Positions 24,621 through 27,832 of a stretch of 27,832 bases of DNA are shown here, piece after piece. This DNA is from DASUWK01 sp036378435 (lineage in GTDB: Bacteria; Chloroflexota; Dormibacteria; Dormibacterales; Dormibacteraceae). The translations under genes and the position numbers were made by a program. The notes beneath the pieces are model-generated. The model was not told the origin of the DNA. It made no database searches and saw only the letters and a list, made by a program, of their open reading frames with translations. The number at the start of each line of letters is the position of its first letter. Position 1 is the stretch's first letter. Location: contig DASUWK010000046.1 of NCBI GenBank assembly GCA_036378435.1, positions 1-27,832 of the forward strand. The letters are read 5' to 3'.

Positions 24621-25480
24621 GCATCCTCTTGGATCGGTCCACCCGCGTCATCGTCCAGGGCATCACCGGCCGCGAAGGCGGCTTCCACGCCGAGCAGATG
24701 CAGCAGATGGGCACGCAGCTCGTCGGCGGCGTGTCGCCCGGCAAGGGCGGCACGACCCACCTCGGCGTGCCGATCTTCGACACGGTCGCCGAGGCGGTGT
24801 CGGAGACCGGCGCCACCGCGACCGGCATCTTCGTGCCGGCGCCGTTCGCGGCGGACGCGATCATGGAGGCCGCCGCGGCCGGGGCGACCCTGGTCGTGTG
24901 CATCACCGAGGGCATCCCGATCCAGGACATGATCCGGGTCAAGGACTACCTGCGGGCCTTCCCCGAGACGCGGTTGATCGGTCCCAACTGTCCCGGGCTG
25001 ATCACCCCGGGCGAGGCCAAGGTCGGCATCATCCCCCAGCGCGTCTGCACGCCCGGCCAGGTCGGGCTGGTGTCGCGCTCAGGCACCCTCACCTACGAGG
25101 TGGTGGCCGCGCTGACGGCCGCCGGGATCGGCCAGTCGACCTGCGTCGGTATCGGCGGCGACCCCGTCCTCGGCCTCTCCTTCGCCGACGTGGTGACGCT
25201 GTTCGAGGACGACCCCGCGACGACGTCGGTCGTGGTGATCGGGGAGATCGGGGGCTCCGACGAGGAGAAGGCGGCTGAGCTGCTCGGCCGCGGATCCAGG
25301 CTGAAGGCGGTCGCCTTCATCTCGGGCCGCACGGCGCCCGAGGGCAAGCGGATGGGTCACGCGGGGGCGATCATCTCGGGCAACCGGGGCACGGCCCAGA
25401 GCAAGGAGGCGGCGTTCCGAGCGGCGGGCGTGGCCGTCGCCGAGACGACCGACCAGATCGTGGAGCTTCTCCAGGGCTAG
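24617..25480 (+). CDS. sucD: Succinyl-CoA ligase, alpha subunit
   Basis: A 287-aa CoA-binding subunit. It starts MSILLDRSTRVIVQGITGREG, contains GPNCPGLITPGE, and the phosphohistidine is in GHAGAI near the C-terminus (MGHAGAIISGN). Length is standard. The ATGA overlap with sucC fixes the start at 24617. The pair takes succinyl-CoA produced by the methylmalonyl-CoA mutase, or by the oxidative TCA cycle, to succinate. The DUF2752 gene follows after 2 nt. Confidence 0.96.
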   Translation: MSILLDRSTRVIVQGITGREGGFHAEQMQQMGTQLVGGVSPGKGGTTHLGVPIFDTVAEAVSETGATATGIFVPAPFAADAIMEAAAAGATLVVCITEGIPIQDMIRVKDYLRAFPETRLIGPNCPGLITPGEAKVGIIPQRVCTPGQVGLVSRSGTLTYEVVAALTAAGIGQSTCVGIGGDPVLGLSFADVVTLFEDDPATTSVVVIGEIGGSDEEKAAELLGRGSRLKAVAFISGRTAPEGKRMGHAGAIISGNRGTAQSKEAAFRAAGVAVAETTDQIVELLQG

Positions 25481-25482
25481 CG

Positions 25483-25890
25483 ATGGTCTCGCGCGCCGGC
25501 GCCGGCGACCGCCGCGAGCCTCTGCTGCTCTTCGGCGGCCTGGCGCTGTGGCTTGCCTACACGCGCTTTTTCTTGACGCTGCAGACGGTCCACCTGACGC
25601 TGCCGGCGTGCCCCTTCTACACGCTGACGGGGCACCCCTGTCCGTTCTGCGGCGGGACCCGGTCCTACGCGGCGATGTGGCGCGGGGACGTGGGCGCGGC
25701 GCTGCGCTACTACCCGCTGGGGCCGGCGCTCTTCGCGCTGACCCTCGGCGGCGCGGGCTACCTGCTGTGGTCGGGCCTGACCGGGCGTCGCGTGGTGCTG
25801 GCGCCCCGGGTCTGGCACGTGCTGGTCGGCGTCGCGGCTGTGGCGCTGGCCGTCAGCTGGTCACTGAAACTCTTCTGGCTCGGGAACTAG
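25483..25890 (+). CDS. DUF2752 membrane protein
   Basis: A 135-aa protein with three hydrophobic segments (about 13-35, 72-95, 108-128). The diagnostic CPFCGGTRS (residues 53-61, Cys53 and Cys56) and an earlier ACPF (C43) define DUF2752. The family has no established activity known to me; the Cys motif suggests metal or thiol chemistry at the membrane. ATG at 25483 lies 2 nt after the sucD stop, so it is probably co-transcribed. The 3' end overlaps the convergent kinase gene by 30 nt. Confidence 0.85.
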   Translation: MVSRAGAGDRREPLLLFGGLALWLAYTRFFLTLQTVHLTLPACPFYTLTGHPCPFCGGTRSYAAMWRGDVGAALRYYPLGPALFALTLGGAGYLLWSGLTGRRVVLAPRVWHVLVGVAAVALAVSWSLKLFWLGN

Positions 25891-26517
25891 CCCCGCCAAT
25901 CGCCGCACCCTCGCCGCCTCCCTCGCCGTCACGTGAGGGTCGCGCAGCCGCAGCCGGCCGACCTCGGGCAGGACGGCGCGGACGGGCTCGAGCTCGAAGT
26001 GCCGGAGGAAGCGCCGCGTGAAGTAGCTCTGGCCCGCCGTCGCGAGCGCCCGCTGCCAGCCGCTGTCGTCGGGGACGCTGGTCGCCATGATCACCCAGGT
26101 CATCGCGACGTCGTAGGGCCAAGGTCCGACGCGAGCCGCCGTCCAGTCGATGACGACCGGTCCGCGCGCGGTGAGGAGCACGTTGAGCGGATGGAAGTCG
26201 CCGTGCAGGATGCTGCCTCCGTCCGCCTGGATGGCGTGCAGGCGCCGCATCAGCGTCGCCAGCAGGTTGGCATGGCTCACGAGTCGCCAAGGACGTCGCG
26301 CGAGGTCCTCGAGCATGGTCACACCCTGGATGCGCTCCATGACCAGGTCGTCCCCATCCGCGCTCACCACGTGCGGCACCGGGTAGCCCGCTGCCTCGAG
26401 GCGCCGCATGATGTCCGCCTCGCGGCCGGTGTCCCAGGGCTCGCGATAGCGCCGCAGCACGGTTCCATCGCCCAGGTCGTACACATCGGCGGCCCTGCCT
26501 TTGGCCAGAAGCCTCAC
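25861..26517 (-). CDS. Aminoglycoside phosphotransferase-fold (APH) kinase
   Basis: A 218-aa protein. The Brenner motif HGDFHPLNVL (H105, D107, N112) and the metal-binding IDW (D124) are clear, and the N-lobe is short (AKGRAADVYDLGDGTVLRRY). The size is less than typical antibiotic APHs (about 260 aa), and the helical C-lobe is reduced. The family phosphorylates small alcohols (choline, homoserine, sugars, drugs); the substrate is undetermined and there is no reason to call it resistance. GTG at 26517 is 35 nt from the divergent acyl-CoA dehydrogenase start. It overlaps the DUF2752 gene by 30 nt at the 3' end. Confidence 0.85.
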   Translation of the reverse strand: MRLLAKGRAADVYDLGDGTVLRRYREPWDTGREADIMRRLEAAGYPVPHVVSADGDDLVMERIQGVTMLEDLARRPWRLVSHANLLATLMRRLHAIQADGGSILHGDFHPLNVLLTARGPVVIDWTAARVGPWPYDVAMTWVIMATSVPDDSGWQRALATAGQSYFTRRFLRHFELEPVRAVLPEVGRLRLRDPHVTAREAARVRRLAGLVPEPEEFQ

Positions 26518-26552
26518 GCCGGCATCCTAGGGTCCGCATACGATCAGACGCG

Positions 26553-27719
26553 ATGAACTTCGACCTGACAGATGAGCAGCGCGCAATCCGCGAGCTGTGC
26601 CGTGACTTCGCGCGCGAGGTGGTGGCCCCGGCCGCGGAGGAGAACGACCGCGAACACCGGTTCCCACTCGAGATCATTCGCCAGATGGGGAAGATGGGCC
26701 TCTTCGGGCTCCCCTTCGCAGAGGAGTACGGCGGCGCCGGCGGTGACTTCCTCTCCTACTGCATAGCGATCGAGGAGCTCGGCTGCGCCGACGCCTCTGT
26801 CGGCATTACCCTGGAGGCGGCCGTCTCGCTCGGCGCGGGGCCGATCCACGACTTCGGAACCGACGAGCAGAAGCGCACGCTGCTGCCGGACCTGCTGGCC
26901 GGGCGGAAGCTCTGGGCGTTCGGCCTGACCGAGGCCGGCGCCGGCTCGGACGCCGGTGCGACGCGCACGCGGGCCTCGCTCGAGGGCGGGGAGTGGGTTG
27001 TCAGCGGCTCGAAGCAGTTCATCACCAACTCCGGGACGGACATCACCGCCGGCGTGACGATCACGGCGGTGACCGGACGCCGCGAAGGCGCCGCTCGCGG
27101 CGAAATCTCCGCGCTGCTCGTGCCCCAGGGCACGCCCGGGTACACGGTCGAGCCGCCGTATCGGAAGCTGGGCTGGCACGCGTCGGACACCCACCCGCTG
27201 TCCTTCGACGACTGCCGCGTTCCCGAGGCCAACCTGCTCGGGGCTCGCGGCGGCGGCTACAAGCAGTTCCTGCACACGCTGACCGGCGGCCGCATCGCGA
27301 TCGCGGCCCTGTCGGTGGGCGTGGCGCAGGCGTGCCTCGACGCTTCCCTGGCGTACGCGCGCGAGCGCCAGGCATTCGGCCACCCGATCGGGCGCTTCCA
27401 GGCGATCCAGTTCAAGCTCGCCGACATGGCGACGGACGTGGAGGTCGCCCGGATGGCCGTCTACCGCGCCGCCTGCGAATACGAGCGCGGCGCCGGCGAG
27501 GTTACCGGCGAGCTGCGCCGGCTGGCGTCGATGGCGAAGCTGTTCGCGTCGACGATCTCGAAGCGGGCCGCCGACGAGGCGGTCCAGATCCACGGCGGCT
27601 ACGGGTTCATCGAGGAGTACCCCGTGGCGCGGTACTACCGGGACGTGAAGATCAATGAGATCGGCGAGGGCACCAGCGAGGTGCAGCGGATCCTCATCGC
27701 GCGGGAGTTGGGCCTCTAG
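26553..27719 (+). CDS. Acyl-CoA dehydrogenase
   Basis: A 388-aa acyl-CoA dehydrogenase. It begins NFDLTDEQRAIRE; the FAD/substrate loop is AFGLTEAGAGSDAG, and the C-terminal domain has QIHGGYGFIEEYPVARYYRD. The catalytic base is E372 in IGEGTSE, the usual place for short/medium-chain and most bacterial enzymes. It oxidises acyl-CoA to trans-2-enoyl-CoA, passing electrons to ETF. The ATG at 26553 gives the canonical start. It fits with the racemase, the FixC-like protein and the propionate pathway genes in the window. Chain-length specificity cannot be read from the sequence. Confidence 0.95.
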   Translation: MNFDLTDEQRAIRELCRDFAREVVAPAAEENDREHRFPLEIIRQMGKMGLFGLPFAEEYGGAGGDFLSYCIAIEELGCADASVGITLEAAVSLGAGPIHDFGTDEQKRTLLPDLLAGRKLWAFGLTEAGAGSDAGATRTRASLEGGEWVVSGSKQFITNSGTDITAGVTITAVTGRREGAARGEISALLVPQGTPGYTVEPPYRKLGWHASDTHPLSFDDCRVPEANLLGARGGGYKQFLHTLTGGRIAIAALSVGVAQACLDASLAYARERQAFGHPIGRFQAIQFKLADMATDVEVARMAVYRAACEYERGAGEVTGELRRLASMAKLFASTISKRAADEAVQIHGGYGFIEEYPVARYYRDVKINEIGEGTSEVQRILIARELGL

Positions 27720-27760
27720 GGGGGTCGCGTTGGGGGTCGGGGGTTGTCGTTAGTTAACAC

Positions 27761-27790
27761 TTGACATTCACGAACATTTGTGCGATGATG
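27761..27790 (+). promoter_or_regulatory. Promoter with LexA-like operator, DUF222 copy 2
   Basis: TTGACA (-35, 27761-27766), a 17-bp spacer and GATGAT (-10, 27784-27789). CGAACATTTGTGCG (27771-27784) fills the spacer, as in copy 1. The ATG at 27799 is only 9 nt past the -10, implying a leaderless transcript. Confidence 0.75.
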
Positions 27791-27798
27791 ATCGCATC

Positions 27799-27832
27799 AT
27801 GGGGGAAGGGGGAGGAACCTACGCCGAGCGCC
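27799..27832 (+). CDS. Second DUF222-type gene, 5' end only
   Basis: Eleven codons are visible (MGEGGGTYAER). They align with the MGVGGNTYER start of the DUF222 endonuclease gene at 13053-14174, including the GGGGG run after the ATG and the same promoter/operator upstream. I infer a second member of the family on the plus strand; the rest lies outside the window, so domain content and intactness are unknown. Confidence 0.6.
   Translation, partial: MGEGGGTYAER

Noticed and set aside
25861..26517. Antibiotic-resistance aminoglycoside phosphotransferase
   Set aside because: The fold and Brenner motif fit, but the protein is short and the family mostly contains non-resistance kinases; no resistance context.

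Overview
The window is GC-rich, gene-dense chromosomal DNA of a bacterium that uses many GTG and TTG starts, has few clear Shine-Dalgarno sites, and often overlaps neighbouring genes by 4 nt (GTGA, ATGA, TTGA) or overlaps convergent 3' ends. Together with a DUF222/13E12-type HNH endonuclease and Pro/Ser-rich surface proteins, this suggests a high-GC terrabacterial lineage (Actinobacteria, or a Chloroflexota/Dormibacterota-like soil group). No rRNA or other marker gene is present to fix the taxon. I see no tRNA, rRNA, CRISPR array, transposase or prophage.

Left part (1-12.4 kb). A 5'-truncated S51-type peptidase/cyanophycinase is followed by an alpha/beta hydrolase and a PlsC-like acyltransferase. 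On the minus strand come a free-standing Lrp/AsnC ligand-binding (RAM) domain and a threonine dehydratase, with an ordered set of three operator-like half-sites upstream. Next are a small basic protein, a FlK-like hotdog thioesterase, galU, a small hypothetical gene, two Pro/Ser-rich cell-surface proteins, a 173-aa unknown, an alpha-methylacyl-CoA racemase, a HAD phosphatase, coaE, a FixC-like flavoprotein, an HSL-type esterase and a VOC protein.

Middle (12.4-16.2 kb). Here are a conserved hypothetical, a two-helix membrane peptide, a DUF222 HNH endonuclease with a recognisable promoter and LexA-like operator, a membrane-anchored sulfite-oxidase-type molybdoenzyme, a zinc-ribbon protein, and a 243-nt intergenic stretch rich in inverted repeats.

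Right part (16.2-27.7 kb). An S9 peptidase, two SCP2-like proteins, methylmalonyl-CoA epimerase and methylmalonyl-CoA mutase (catalytic subunit only) form a tight operon. A small membrane protein, a PccB-type carboxyltransferase, a DUF1326 protein, sucC-sucD, a DUF2752 membrane protein, an APH-fold kinase and an acyl-CoA dehydrogenase follow. The last 34 nt begin a second DUF222 gene, whose promoter/operator is almost identical to that of the first.

Metabolic reading. The racemase, the acyl-CoA dehydrogenase and possibly the FixC-like electron carrier oxidase would process (branched) acyl-CoAs. PccB, epimerase and mutase would convert the resulting propionyl-CoA to succinyl-CoA, and SucCD would feed it into the TCA cycle with substrate-level phosphorylation. 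The biotin carboxylase/BCCP subunit, the B12-binding mutase subunit and the mutase chaperone are not in the window and must be encoded elsewhere. The most unusual non-coding signals are the shared DUF222 promoter/operator module at both ends of the metabolic block and the three-half-site array upstream of the threonine dehydratase.
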